NCBI GenBank assembly: GCA_025738555.1
Contig: JAOVFP010000024.1
Span: 744,001 to 808,000, forward strand
Source: Cyathus striatus
Lineage: Eukaryota > Basidiomycota > Agaricomycetes > Agaricales > Nidulariaceae
Direction of reading: 5' to 3'
DNA length: 64,000 bases
Shown here: one piece after another, positions 35,951 through 46,912 of the stretch
How the letters are laid out: every line of letters begins with the position of its first letter
How positions within the stretch are numbered: position 1 is the stretch's first letter
Translations under genes and position numbers: made by a program
Notes under the pieces: model-generated
The model's database searches: none
What the model was told of the DNA's origin: nothing
The model's input: the letters and a program-made list of their open reading frames with translations, nothing else

Positions 35951-36462
35951 TACTGCACCCTTTCGACCAACTGTTCATCGAATTACGCTGTGACGATAAT
36001 GAACAGTTGGACCCTCTGTTCAAGGGTCGGTGTGATGCGTGACGAATGGAAAATCTGTTCAGTGAGTAATTAGTTTACATAATCATTGTGATGCGTCTGT
36101 GCGAGCTCTTGCTCGAGTCGCCTCACTTTCAATTATTCTGAATCCCGCAGAATGTACATTGGAAGAGGTTGTTGGTAAAGTAGGACGCGTTCAAAGGATT
36201 TTTTATTAAAAATACATTATATTCTTCAATGACTTATGAAGAACACTAAACGATACACAGTAGTTGCAAAGTATTAGTAGTACTATCTTTAGCAACAATT
36301 ATTGCAAATCACAACGATTTTTTTTTTTTGAATTTCAGCTGTTCTCAAATTTCCTCGTACCTCTGTTCATGGAGCAGTGTGATGCGTTACGAAACGTATA
36401 TCTGTTCATGTTCATGGCGTCGTGTGACGCGTTACTGAACAGTTGGTCGAAAGGGTGCAGTA
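35951..36462. mobile_element. MITE-like element with 27-bp terminal inverted repeats
   Basis: Bases 35951-35977 and 36436-36462 are perfect reverse complements over 27 bases (outer end TACTGCACCCTTTCGACC). They bound about 510 bp with no transposase frame. Just inside both ends are imperfect copies of a TGTGAYGCGTKAC-type motif (around 36030, 36377 and 36424), resembling subterminal transposase-binding repeats. The outermost TA of each repeat could be a TA target duplication, which would suit a Tc1/mariner-type origin, but this cannot be decided from one copy. No complete autonomous partner is in the window. Confidence 0.6.
35967..36010. repeat. Hairpin-forming inverted repeat at the element's left end
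   Basis: CCAACTGTTCAT at 35967-35978 is followed after 20 bases by its exact complement ATGAACAGTTGG at 35999-36010. A smaller ACCCT/AGGGT pair follows at 36011-36027. The GAACAGTTGG core recurs once more in the right terminal repeat (36437-36446). It is probably part of the transposable element's end structure. Confidence 0.6.
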
Positions 36463-36815
36463 ACACAGGATGACACACACGTCTAAGCCATAGATTGGTA
36501 AGGATGCAGGAGAACATGTAGTTGTCGTGACAGCCGATTGTCAGCAGTTCCTTACATCTGCAGCGTCAATCTCAGAACACCGGGATCCAGCGTCTTTAGA
36601 AGGATGTGAAAAATCTAATCGGTCAATGTCAAACAGTAAATGCCATCTACCCTCGAAACTCGAAACAGAACACTCTGCTTTATCCGCTAGAAGGTCGAGT
36701 AAAGAGCACCAGAGCACTGCGCACCATCTCGCTAGTAACTCCGCGCAAATCAATTATTTCCTGTCATTATAGTTTCAGCATCGAATCCATATGGGTTCAT
36801 ACCTACTACAAGTAA

Positions 36816-38345
36816 TCATGAACCTCTGGTATACATGTCATAGGCTAGTACTGCAAATGCTGCAACTATCACACCCGATCCCGCCAAACTCCATATCGTC
36901 ACATATCCCGAACCAAACATAATCTACTGACCAGTCAGCGAACCATTCACCATAAGTGTAAGTGGAAAGTGGACATACATCGGACAAAAAAACAAGAACG
37001 ATGGTTAGCAAACTTCCAACAGAAGTTATAATTGGGCCCCAGACGCCCAGTAAAACCTTCAGCAAAATATCTACCATGAGAATATTTACTTGAATACTAG
37101 CACGTCATACACTGACCATAAAACCCGCATTAAATATTACACCAGTGAACGCAATACCCGAAATGGCAAAAACAGTTGTCATATCGGCCGGAAGCCTGAA
37201 TATCTCCACCTCAAAGTAGTGCAATATGGGCAGCGGAATCCACAGGACTACCAAGGTGCACAGTCCAATAAAGGATGTCAACAAATTAGGATGAAGGCCA
37301 AATGGAGGCGCGACAGTGGTCTCTTCAGTGTGAGAGCTAAGCGAATCATATGCTACATCCTCATAGTCGTCATTGGCAAATACTCGTTCATACAGATCGT
37401 CCGATGCAAGCTCTGGATCGGAGGGAAGTGCGGCATAGATTTTGTATAAAACTTGATAAAGACCATACCCAACGGAGGCAATGAGTGTCAATAGATTCCC
37501 TACTAACGGAGCAGAAGGTTGAAATTTGGGAATAACGTTGACCGATATGCTTTCCTGGATCGGTTCACGGTCATGTGAAGTTGTACTTCCCCCATACACG
37601 ACAGCGATAACGCCTAACGTCGCGAGGGACACGGCTACTAAGCGCCTTGGCTCCCATTTGAGCCCGAACACCTTTACGCTAATTAAATAGGCAAAGAAAG
37701 CATTTGTGTTCCATATAGCTTATGGCAAGGGGCTATTAGAAAGACTAGTACAGTCAGCGGAATGCACTCTGAGGCTCACCAGTGACATCGCTTACTCTAA
37801 CATTAGATTAGGTTCAGGATTATGAACAGTAAAAAATCAGTGGATGACTCACGATGCTAAGGATATGGCTGCGAACCAGAGCAGCGCTGGACAAGTAATT
37901 CCAAAAGTTAGAGCGAAGATAAGGCGGGTGAATCTAGAGTAGGGAAACTCGGAAGAGCCACGAGGGGCCAGATGCTGCGTAATAGCAATGGACAAGCACT
38001 TAATTAAAGATGTGACGGAGTCCTTGGTGGTTACAGTTAAGTAAAGCAGATGCAGAGGAAAGATTATTGAGAATGAGGAGTGGACGAGGTAACTGTGGGA
38101 CACAAAAGTAAGACTCAAGAATATGGCAATGAGGAATGAGGCTTACAATATGAAGAAAGGCTGACGATAGCCGAGATTGGTTTGGACATACTATACGGCT
38201 GATTGAGACAAGCAGGGATATGAGGAGAAACAGGACTTGCCTGGGTTAGCTGACTCTCGGCGACAAAGGCGACGAGGATGAATATGAACAAGACGAGGGA
38301 TGTCTTCCCTCCGAGATGAGGTGCAACAATGGACATGGAAGGCAT
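36816..38345 (-). CDS. EamA/DMT-superfamily membrane transporter (SLC35F-like)
   Basis: Ten-helix transporter of the drug/metabolite superfamily, most like the fungal THI74/YML018C and animal SLC35F group. Start MPSMSIVAPHLGGKTSLV at 38345. The next exon reads YVQTNLGYRQPFFI, then YLVHSSFSIIFPLHLLYL and FTRLIFALTFGITCPALL, then VSDVTAIWNTNAFFAYLISV (all typical), a linker with an acidic loop (ASDDLYERVFANDDYEDVAY), and helices ending with FGSGYVTIWSLAGSGVIVAA and a short tail RGS. The intron at 38240-38191 begins with GC. The substrate is unknown; family members sit in vacuole, Golgi or plasma membrane. Start codons of this gene and bL36m are divergent, about 220 bases apart. Confidence 0.82.
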
Positions 38346-38566
38346 ATAGATTCTAAATGGGCTCTTAACTTGTTTTATGTGGTCTGAAGCTAAGCATTGA
38401 TAAAAAGGAATAAAATGAAATTCGACTACAGCCGCCAACTGGCTGCCACTGCATCGCACATCGCAAATTTCGGAAAGAGGGCCGTGAGAAACCTGGTCTA
38501 TTCTCGGACTTCAGCCAGCTTCGAGCTGCTTAGTCTCTTAACTAGTCTTTCTCTGCTCACCCCACA

Positions 38567-38879
38567 ATGCTCAGGGCTTTGTTAATCTCAAGCAGGCCTC
38601 TTGTGGCACGTTGCCGCACCGCCGCCCTTCCCCATATTCACCAACATACCCAACATCATCCTCACCCGCCCTCTGCGCTGTTCCAAATACCCAACTTGGC
38701 CAGAGGAATGAAGGTTCGCGCGTCTGTGAAGCCCATGTGTGATGGATGCAAGGTTGTGAGGAGGAAGGGCAGAGTCTATGTTGTGTGCTCAAAGAACCCG
38801 AAACATAAGCAGGCACGTATACGAGCATCACAATCCAGGTGTAACTGAGACTTACGATCCTCCGCAGAGACAAGGCTAG
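38567..38879 (+). CDS. RTC6: Mitochondrial large-subunit ribosomal protein bL36m
   Basis: Small zinc-ribbon protein of the mitochondrial 54S subunit. Exon 1 (38567-38812) codes a presequence rich in Arg, Ser and His ([20 protein letters not shown]) and then the conserved core [20 protein letters not shown] and [16 protein letters not shown], with the CxxC and C/H zinc ligands. Exon 2 (38868-38879) adds only RQG and the stop, giving the invariant KHKQRQG end of bL36. This needs a GC donor (GCACGT) at 38813. A read-through would give an unrelated tail. Total 85 aa including presequence. Confidence 0.93.
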
Positions 38880-38958
38880 ACAGTCTCATTCATCCCCATC
38901 TTCAAGCTTCAAGATTTATCCTCTTTGGCGCCAGTGTACTTTACCTATCTAAAATATT

Positions 38959-39626
38959 CTACGCGTCGCGCACCCACATTTGGAACTCATAGTTAATTCC
39001 ATTTTCTTCCTGAATCCCTTCTGGAACTTCAAATCCAACCCATTCCTCCAAATCTCTGTGCGTGGTTTTCCTCCATTCCCTGCCGCTTGCGTCTTCTGAC
39101 CCAATGAAGTCGGGCATGCGCACGTCGCAATCCGGGAACTCGGGTGATATTATGCGAGTAAGTAGAACGCGGTCTACGATTCCAGAGTGAAGAGCCTCGG
39201 TATAGAGTGATGCACCCCCAATAACAAAACTGCGGTGAATGGGGATTTCATCCTGTGAGGTTTTCGAACGTTCCAATGCGGATGGAAGGCTTGATTCGAG
39301 GTCTACCGCCGATGCATCCTGAGTACCTCTGCCAATATCTTAGTCTTGGTTGTGAATAAGTGACTAACGATAGCGACAACGTACAAAGGATAGTTGGTAT
39401 TTCGGCTGATAACGACATTGAGACGCTTTGGAAGTGGCCTGAATTTTAGTGGTATGCTTTCCCAAGTATTCCTGCCCATTATTACTGCATTGCGATGACC
39501 CTCTGGTGCATGAGTAGTCACTTTAGCAAAATACTTGATTTCTTTGGGCAAACGCCATGGAAGAAGGCCATTGCGACCAATACCGTTTGATTTTGTAGCA
39601 GCCACGATTATGGTAAGTGCCGACAT
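38959..39626 (-). CDS. DFR1: Dihydrofolate reductase
   Basis: Reduces dihydrofolate to tetrahydrofolate with NADPH for thymidylate and purine synthesis. Two exons (39626-39385, 39328-38959) give 203 aa. Motifs: [20 protein letters not shown] (substrate and cofactor site), [15 protein letters not shown] with the catalytic acidic residue, [40 protein letters not shown] and the late VLLTRI followed by [11 protein letters not shown]. The C-terminus FQMWVRD matches the family. It converges with bL36m (stops about 80 bases apart). Confidence 0.95.
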
Positions 39627-39869
39627 GCTGTGAAGGTTATGTCTTCTCGGGCGTAAATCTTGATCAATATCTCTGGCGCTTAACGTGATGCACCAGCGTT
39701 AGGGTGGGCGCAGTAAGTAATATGCAACCCACTATTCAGTTGCATAAACATGTCAGCCAAATATCAGCAGTTACGATTGATACAATATGATTGTGAAAAT
39801 CCAAACAGAACATGCAAGAAGATTTTAATAATACAATAGATGAACGCAAAGCAAGTTACTACGGAGTCC

Positions 39870-40652
39870 TTAGTTCCATTTCTTCCATTCCGCTCCCTGA
39901 GGAGGCTTTACTTCAACCTTTGATTTCCCGACCTCATCCCAGTTCGTGCTCAAAGTGGTTCCTCCGCTCTCCTGGTAGCTCTTCATCATAGCACGCTTTG
40001 TATCTTCATCGGCATCTGCGAATATTTTCTGGAAGAAAGAGTTGAGAGTACTGTCGCCGCCAACATTAGGATCTTCATCGCTGGTCTTTTCCTTGTCAGA
40101 CTTCAGAATGTCTTCCGTAATACCTTCCCAATTCTTCCTTGCCTTCTTGACAGCTTCGGTTGGTCTGTGAATGGGGGCAACTGGGGTAGGGGCGGCAGCG
40201 AGAACTGTGCAAAAGATCAAGATCTAATGTGCGACAACAACAGTTTGTGAAAGTGCATACCGTCTGGAGCTTCACCGACAAGGCTACCCCACCTTCCATG
40301 AACCATCTTGGAGAGGCGAATCTCGATCTTGACCTTTCCTACCGTGTAGTCGCTGGTGTCTGTGTTAATCTGACCCTTTAAGGGTTCAAGCACAAGAGAT
40401 TTGTCACCATTCGTATATGTGAGCTAAGGAAACAGGACAGAAAGATAAGATGAGATGCAGATGAAAGCGAATGACGAAACGGACCTTTCTGGGCTCGAAT
40501 TTAACAGAGACTTGTGCAGGATCTGCGCCTTTATCAAACACAGAGATAGTGACCCTCTCGTCTGATTCATAATATTCATGTCTTAACGATAATAGTGAGT
40601 GGGAAAGTTTGCGATTGAGAAAAGAAGAGGATAGATACCTTAGAGAGGCCAT
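39870..40652 (-). CDS. SGT1-like co-chaperone (CS and SGS domains only)
   Basis: SGT1 links Hsp90 to SCF ubiquitin ligases and kinetochore assembly. The first coding exon has 14 bases (40652-40639, MASLR). The CS domain follows directly: HEYYESDERVTISVFDKGAD, SVKFEPRKLTYTNGDKSLV, KVKIEIRLSKMVHGRWGSL. The SGS domain is KKARKNWEGITEDILKSDKE, FFQKIFADADEDTKRAMMKS, YQESGGTTLSTNWDEVGKSK, ending EWKKWN. Length is about 200 aa, half that of yeast or human SGT1, because there is no TPR domain at the N-terminus. I saw no upstream exon that would code one. The alternative name, CacyBP/SIP-like, is less likely because the SGS is SGT1-type. Confidence 0.88.
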
Positions 40653-41039
40653 TTCTGAAATAGGATGAGCAAGGAAGTGATAGAGAACTTTATATAAAGG
40701 AGGACGAAGTGTATTGAGGGCGTAAGTGACTGGGGCTTTATAGCACTTTTAATAAATGGAATGCGCCCTGTTCGAGTAGATTCGATACCCTTTTAGGAAC
40801 AAATAACTGAGAGGCGAAAACAATAAATAGTCAATTGATTTGTTCTTCAAATTTCAATGTTCAAATGTCTTGTAATTGCAAGTGTTGAGTATAGATTTCA
40901 ACCAAATGCAAGCAAATATTCAACGTCATGCAACAATATTCAATATCTGCACCGAACCCCGCACAACCGCGACTCCTCTCTCCCATCTTTCCCTCTCCTT
41001 TTTCTGTCTGCAATCGTATTGTCCAGGATTACTCTAAAT
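40653..41039. promoter_or_regulatory. Divergent promoter between SGT1 and the GST-like gene
   Basis: About 390 bases between opposite start codons. TATATAAAG-like sequence at 40691-40698 is oriented as a possible TATA element of the minus-strand gene. AT-rich in the middle and C/T-rich just before ATG 41040. Confidence 0.45.
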
Positions 41040-42428
41040 ATGACATCCATACCCAAAGCTGTTCTTTACTATTCTCCCCGTTCCGTTTGGTCTGCAGTTG
41101 GTGCGTTACAACTGCTCTATCTTCTATTGAATATTGATCGCTGACTTGGTGCATTTCAGCTCGTCTTGCAATGTGAGAACTATAAATTATAACTGCTGTT
41201 CCCATTCTGATAATACATATTTTCAGCGAGGAAAAGGGCTATGGGAAAGATGAACTCGATCTTCGGATCGTTGATTTAAGTTTGTCTGTCCACACCCCCT
41301 GTCGTTCATCAGCTCTAACCACCGAGTAACATAGTCAAAGGAGAGAACTACAGCCCAACATTTCTCCGTCTGAATTCCAAGGGTGCGCTTTACCCCATAT
41401 GCTTCTTCTCTCCATTTCCTTTCTGATGTTGCAACGCAGCTACTGTGCCAACCTTGGTGGTTCCACTGGATAAGACACTCTCAGAAGACATCGAGAGTCG
41501 CTATCAATCTATTACCGAGAGCAAGGTAAATCAGGGGCAATGTGATCATCTGCACCAACAAATGTTGATTGTATCCTTTCGTACAGGCCATCGTCGAATT
41601 CATCGATAAATCCCGTTCCGCCGTCTCTCGTACCAACACGACATCATCTGCTCCAGCACCATCCCTCACCCCTGCGACCATCGCAGGTGCCACCACGGCG
41701 AGAATTATCATCGAAGATATTCTCCATTCGCCGGAAGCTGATCCCACCAAACTTTACTTTATCAATGCACGAACGGATGCATCTCTCGCTGAACTAGCCA
41801 AGCAAGCTGTGCCCATTCTGAAGGGGAAACAGGAATCGTTATCCAGTTATATATCCGGCGCACAAAATGATACCATTCATGTTTCGGACAAAGTACAAAA
41901 TCTCTGGAAGGAAAAGAAGAGCGCGGTTGATACCCTTTTAGAAGTTCTGTCGGAGGGAGACAAGAGCACGGGCCAGTTGAGCGTAGAGGCCAATGAAAAG
42001 AGGAGACAGTTCTTTAAATCTGCACAGGATGCATGGGAGGTGGATGTGAAGGCTATTCTGACACGGCTGAGCAAAGAGATGAGCGGGCCTTTTGCGTTGG
42101 GTAAGAGATGTTATCTATTTGTTCCTGAGTATTCGAGCGCTGATTTTGTACATTGTAAGGTGATCAATTTTCGCTCGCTGATCTACATCTAGCCGCCTGG
42201 TTGAGCAGGATTGTGAACCTGGCAGGTGGAAATGCCTCTGATGACGGCAATGTGGTGGTGAGAAGGCTGGAGGAGTATATCGGAAATGGATTCACGCTCC
42301 CGAAGGACTTTACTACGTCAGAGAGAAGGGACGGGGATCGGGGGTCGCAGAGCAAGCTGGCCGCGTTCTGGGATGCGGTGACAGAGAGGCAAAGCTGGAA
42401 GACGGTGTATGGGTCGGGTTTATTTTGA
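41040..42428 (+). CDS. Glutathione S-transferase-like protein
   Basis: Seven exons (41040-41100, 41160-41172, 41227-41279, 41335-41382, 41440-41525, 41587-42100, 42160-42428) give 347 aa. The N-terminal thioredoxin-like half reads VLYYSPRSVWSAVARLAIEE, KGYGKDELDLRIVDLIKGEN, YSPTFLRLNSKATVPTLVVP with the cis-Pro of the GSH site (TVPTL). The C-terminal helical half includes GDQFSLADLHLAAWLSRIVN, the usual GST N-capping region (SLADL). A long insertion and charged helix (KDKVQNLWKEKKSAVDTLLE-like) makes it larger than classical GSTs. Such proteins are common in agarics for detoxification, but substrate is unknown. Exon 2 is 13 nt and is needed for the conserved LA-EEKG turn. Confidence 0.8.
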
Positions 42429-42818
42429 GCGTGATGAATAAGTTTAAATGTATTTTACAGAAGAAAAGGGTGGAATGGATGAAAGTTTAAAAAATAAAAC
42501 TGAAGTTTGCACAGCTTTGCAAAGTCTTGGGCGCTTGGAGTGGCTTGGTTGCTACTCGGCAATCTGGCGTTCGCGGCCACTGCACCTTGACACCTGTCGC
42601 TCCCTCTCCCCGAACCGCCCTCGACGCCTGTGGGTTTGCTGGTCAACGCTCAACGTTCAACGCTGGTCAGCGCTGCCCACAGCATCCACAAGTCGTAGTT
42701 CTGTATCCAAAGTACGCTGCTCCATTTTGTCATTGATCCGGGGAAGTTGATCACCTTCACCTCGATTGCGCAGCCATCATCCATTCCTTTCGCTTGTCGT
42801 TTTCCCGCCCTCAGAAAC
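42429..42818. other. Spacer upstream of the GT31 gene
   Basis: Between the GST-like stop and ATG 42819, both plus strand. No gene is supported; the frames seen here on both strands are short. The open frame of GT31 extends back to 42747 without another ATG. Confidence 0.5.
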
Positions 42819-45162
42819 ATGCCTTTCTCAACTCTTCTTCACAACCCGACCCCCAGGATGTCCTCCTCCGCACCTCGACCAGAAGACTACGACGCCTCCT
42901 CCAGCACAGACTCCGAACTTCCACGAAGGCATTCAAAGTCCCGTCCCCCCTTTGCTGCATCCACCTCCGCCACCAACTCCTCTGGCTCTTCCAGCTCTCC
43001 TCGCCATTCCGTCTTTCTCTTTCCTCCTCGTGCTCCTTCAGGATCTGCATCCGTCTCTTCCACCGCTAGCTCCACTCCGCTTCCTTCACGCTCCACGTCA
43101 CCTTTGCCTTACTACACCTCCAACCCCTCTTCGTCCTGTCCTTCAGACACCGAGAGCGAGCCTAGCTCTCCCCTCATCAGATCCAATGTAAACCGCAATC
43201 CCTGGTGGCGAGAGAGCAGAAGAAGCTGGTGGTCAATGTCACGCCGCCGTCGCAGGAGAACAGGCAGAATCACGAGGACCCTGAAAAAGTGGATAAGACG
43301 ACTCGTCCGTCATCCGTTCTTTCCCGGTCAACCCATCACCATCGTCAGTAGCGCTTTTCTTCTTGCTTCTGACATGTTTAAAACGCGTGATTTCTAGGTT
43401 TTGACCCTACTTATGCTCTCAGTGTTCGCGATATGCCTTACACTGCTACTAATCTACATTCTTAATCCCGACAAGGAGCCCCTTCCGTGGCGCGCCTATT
43501 GCTTTGCACCATCAACTTCGCTTGCCATGGATCTCTCCTCTTCGACGTCTTCTCAGCCTATGCCCAACATTACTACAGGGGTACTTCCATTTCCGCCAGC
43601 CAATCTCGACTCTTTACCCCCTGCTGGCGTATTCGTTGGTGTTTTCTCAGTAGACTCTGCAATTGAACGACGAATGCTCGTTCGTTCAACGTGGGCTAGT
43701 CATCCTAGAAGTAGAGATGGTGCGGGGCATGGTGATGACGGCACTGGCACGTCTCGTACGCTTGTCCGCTTTATTCTCGGTCAACCCAAGAAAGATTGGG
43801 AACGAAGAATAAAGTTGGAGATGGAAAGTATGGTGTAAATGCTTCTCCTCCATTCCTTCGTTACTCATATCATCTCCTTTAGTGTACAACGACATCATCA
43901 TACTTCCTATTCAAGAAAACATGAATGGTGGAAAGACGTATACCTTCTTCTCTTGGGCCTCGATTAATGCATGGGTGCCTCCTGTATATTTCAATTCTAC
44001 TGTTCCACCCCCGCAATTCTCATATTCTAATCATACATCGGCTCCTCCATCTTTGGCGCCCCATGATCCGTTCCTTGCTTGGAATGATTTAAATTCTGGG
44101 ACACCACGGCATTGGGTGCGACCAGACTATGTCGTCAAGGTTGACGATGATTCATTCGTTATGCTGGCAGAGCTTGAATCACGCCTTCGCGTAGAGCTGC
44201 ATGTCAAAACCAATTCCACCCAGAAGATTGCGCCACAAGATGCTACTGCCCTTGGATCTTTACCACCTGCGATTATACCCAACAACGATCCTCTTGTTTA
44301 TTGGGGATACCTTGTCAGTAACAGGCTTCATCAGTTTATGGCTGGTGAACTGTATGCTTTAAGCTGGAGTTTGGTGGATTATGTTTCGAAGGATCCTAAT
44401 GTAAAAACTATAACCAAGGGTGCAGAGGACAAGCAGACGGCCAAGTGGATGAGGTCACATCCTCGAGCTTCTGAGGTTAGGTGGACGAGTGAGAGATGTT
44501 GGATATATGATCACCCTCGTGCGGGCACGGTGTACGTTGTCATTTTTTGTTATTATTTCGATCTCGATTGACCGATAAAATTATCAGTTACACTCACGGA
44601 TTCCTCTTTCCCTCGGAAGTCACCAGAATAAGACGTCATCTCAGGTCATATTTCGAGAAGTTCCCTCAAACACCTGCACAAAACGAAATACCGGAGTCGG
44701 TTGGACACATTTCGCCGATGCCTGTTGACTGGACACATTCCAGTGTATCAATCTTTGGTGTTCGTTATATTCCCCCTGTTCCCGATCTTTCAACAACCCA
44801 CAGCGTGGAGGCACTTGTGGAAGGAAGCGATATGTCACTATTGCGCGAAGGTACGAATGACATTTCTTAAAGCTGTTTGTTTTTTTCTGATAGATAGAGC
44901 AGGGAGCCCAATGACACCTGAATACGCGTGGACACATCGAGAAGGAAGAAGAAAACGTTATGAAGGCAATCGTGTGGGAGGTACCGTTGTCGTTCATTTT
45001 ATTAAGAAGCATATGTGGTTCCTTGAAACTGCGTTGGCCCTTCTTGAAGGTGAAGAACTATCGGAGACCGAGAAATACGAAAAGAGTCGTGCAGCTTATA
45101 GCAGTGGTACGGTGTTATATGAACGAAGGCAGTCTGGTGCTGCAAATAACAGACTATTATAG
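42819..45162 (+). CDS. Type II membrane glycosyltransferase, GT31 (beta-1,3-galactosyltransferase-like)
   Basis: Golgi enzyme expected to transfer galactose or a related sugar in beta-1,3 linkage. Five exons (42819-43343, 43398-43827, 43883-44531, 44589-44851, 44894-45162) give 711 aa. About 150 Ser/Pro-rich cytosolic residues and a basic stretch (SRRRRRRTGRITRTLKKWIR) precede one membrane helix (LTLLMLSVFAICLTLLLIYI). Lumenal motifs of the family: VFVGVFSVDSAIERRMLVRS followed by TW, NDIIILPIQENMNGGKTYTF, YVVKVDDDSFVML (DDD metal site), YWGYLVSNRLHQFMAGELYA and a late ERCWIYDHPRAG. The long cytosolic tail is unusual compared with animal GT31 but common in fungal members. The acceptor is unknown. 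Confidence 0.85.
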
Positions 45163-45483
45163 CAAAAGTGATTGTTTTGTGGACCTTTTCTTTCAGTGGT
45201 GTATTTTATTGTTTCATCAGAAACGCTTTTCACTCATTTTTGCATATACATACACCTTCATTGCCATATACCATGGCTTGCAGCCAATATAACGTTGTTA
45301 CATCCCCTCGCTTTAAATTTTACTGTAGATCATGTCATTATTTTTTACCCTTCCTCCATGGACTATTTTCATTTACAAATGTTTTTGGCATCAACGGAAA
45401 ATAATATCATACACTTTAGCATCATATTCAACAATATTAAAGATAGATAATACATGAGGGGGTATAATTAATCAATAGATGTC
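45163..45483. other. AT-rich convergent spacer
   Basis: About 320 bases between two converging stops, AT-rich with several AATAAA-like sites on both strands. No gene. Confidence 0.55.
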
Positions 45484-46912
45484 CTACTCACTGTATCCGT
45501 CAAGTGCCAGTGCGCTTGCCGGTTCTGAAAAAACTGTCGACTCGAGAAGAGGAGCTGAATTTTGATACCGTCCCGAAACGGCATGTTTGATGGTGCCCTC
45601 CCATTTTCTTAACCATTCACCTTCGCGCACGCCTTCCACTTTCTTCATACCCTGCTGGGTTCTGACGATTCTCGACGAACTTGGATTGTATGTTGGGCTG
45701 GAGACCGCCTTTGATGAGCCGGCGGATGGTTCACCTTCTTCTAATGGAACATAGCGCTTCATTGGATATGCGGCGCCGCAGATCGACCATATGCCCCCAC
45801 CATGAGAGTGGAAGCGCTTGAAGAGCCATATGAAGGGGTATATCAGGAGAATTATGGATATGATCTTGATCCATTTATTGGAAAGCATCCTTGAGACGCG
45901 GTTGTCTGACCGAATATATATTCTCGAACCAACCAGTGCAAAGTCGACTTCCACATGTCCACTGTAGGGAGTTGCCTCTACTATTGATCGAATGGCGTCT
46001 TCAAGCTGTCTGATATTCCATCCGTAGATAACCTGGTTCTCATGTTAGACGGGACAGTGAAATGATGGACATGGCTCCTACCTTCTTGTAGACAAACTCC
46101 TTTAGATACTTTGGACTCGCGCAATACTCGTCGGCCCACTGCCGAACGGTCTTGGAAGACCTCATGACGTCTCTCTCGAAGGGGGATGATTCATCAGGCC
46201 ATCCATTCAGCTGATGAACCCACGGGGGTAGCCCCTGTGCAACACGCTCCTCATCCCATTTGTTGAACCGGCGCACCTCGCCGCGTTTAGCCTTTCTCCG
46301 ATGTGTGTTATGTTCGTCCTCGTAAGTCTCGATCTCGCGGACCATGCTCCCGCGATACATGGGCATATGGTCCCATGATGTCCACTGTATGGGAGCGACA
46401 GAGGGACCAGGTTGGGAGTCGATGAAAAAGTCAAAGTCGGTGACGGTCTCGTTGTAGGATTCTTGTCGGGAGTGGGTACGTCCGTCACTGTGGCGGTCTG
46501 TGACCCAGCGATAGCGAGTCTCGGAGTGTGTTCCGCGTATGTGGAGGCGATATGTGGGTGGAATAGAGGCCTGGGAGAGAAGGAAGCGGTAGAGAGCCTC
46601 GCCTGGATGATGATTAGGTTGGAATGGAAAGGAAAGTGGAGGTGTAGGTACCGTCTGAATTCAAATGGGGTCGTGTGAGATGACATTTCGTAGGCCGTCT
46701 TCAAAGTGCTCTGCCTGGTAGATGGAGAAATCGGGAGGGGGGCCCCATTCCTCTGCGGTTGGAGGTGGGACATCGGCAAAGTCGAGGACGGTATGCGCGC
46801 TGTCTGGACTAGGGTCGTCTTGGAAAGGAGGGGGAGGTGCGAGAGGGTGGTCCATGGCTGGACTGGACGCACTGGCAGCACGCTCCTCTTCTTCTTTGTC
46901 GAGTCGGATCAT
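45484..46912 (-). CDS. Conserved fungal single-pass membrane protein, apparent frameshift
   Basis: I know no function for this family, but its pattern is familiar in fungi. The start MIRLDKEEEERAASAS leads to PPPDFSIYQAEHFEDGLRNV and SHDP. The next exon gives GEALYRFLLSQASIPPTYRL, RGTHSETRYRWVTDRHSDG, WTSWDHMPMYRGSMVREIET. The last exon reads VIYGWNIRQLEDAIRSIVEA, IRSDNRVSRMLSNKWIKIIS, a single helix (IISIILLIYPFIWLFKRF) and EGEWLRKWEGTIKHAVSGR. At 46667-46670 the frame breaks. SHDP is followed by a stop in its own frame, while the conserved-looking HLNSDG joined to GEALYRF lies one base away, across a four-base G run (C on the coding strand). One more base there would restore continuity. It is either a sequencing error or a genuine lesion in an otherwise intact gene. 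Confidence 0.72.

Noticed and set aside
35734..36042. 102-codon plus frame with protein-like content
   Set aside because: It runs through the terminal inverted repeat of the element, so it spans element and flank; no domain recognised.
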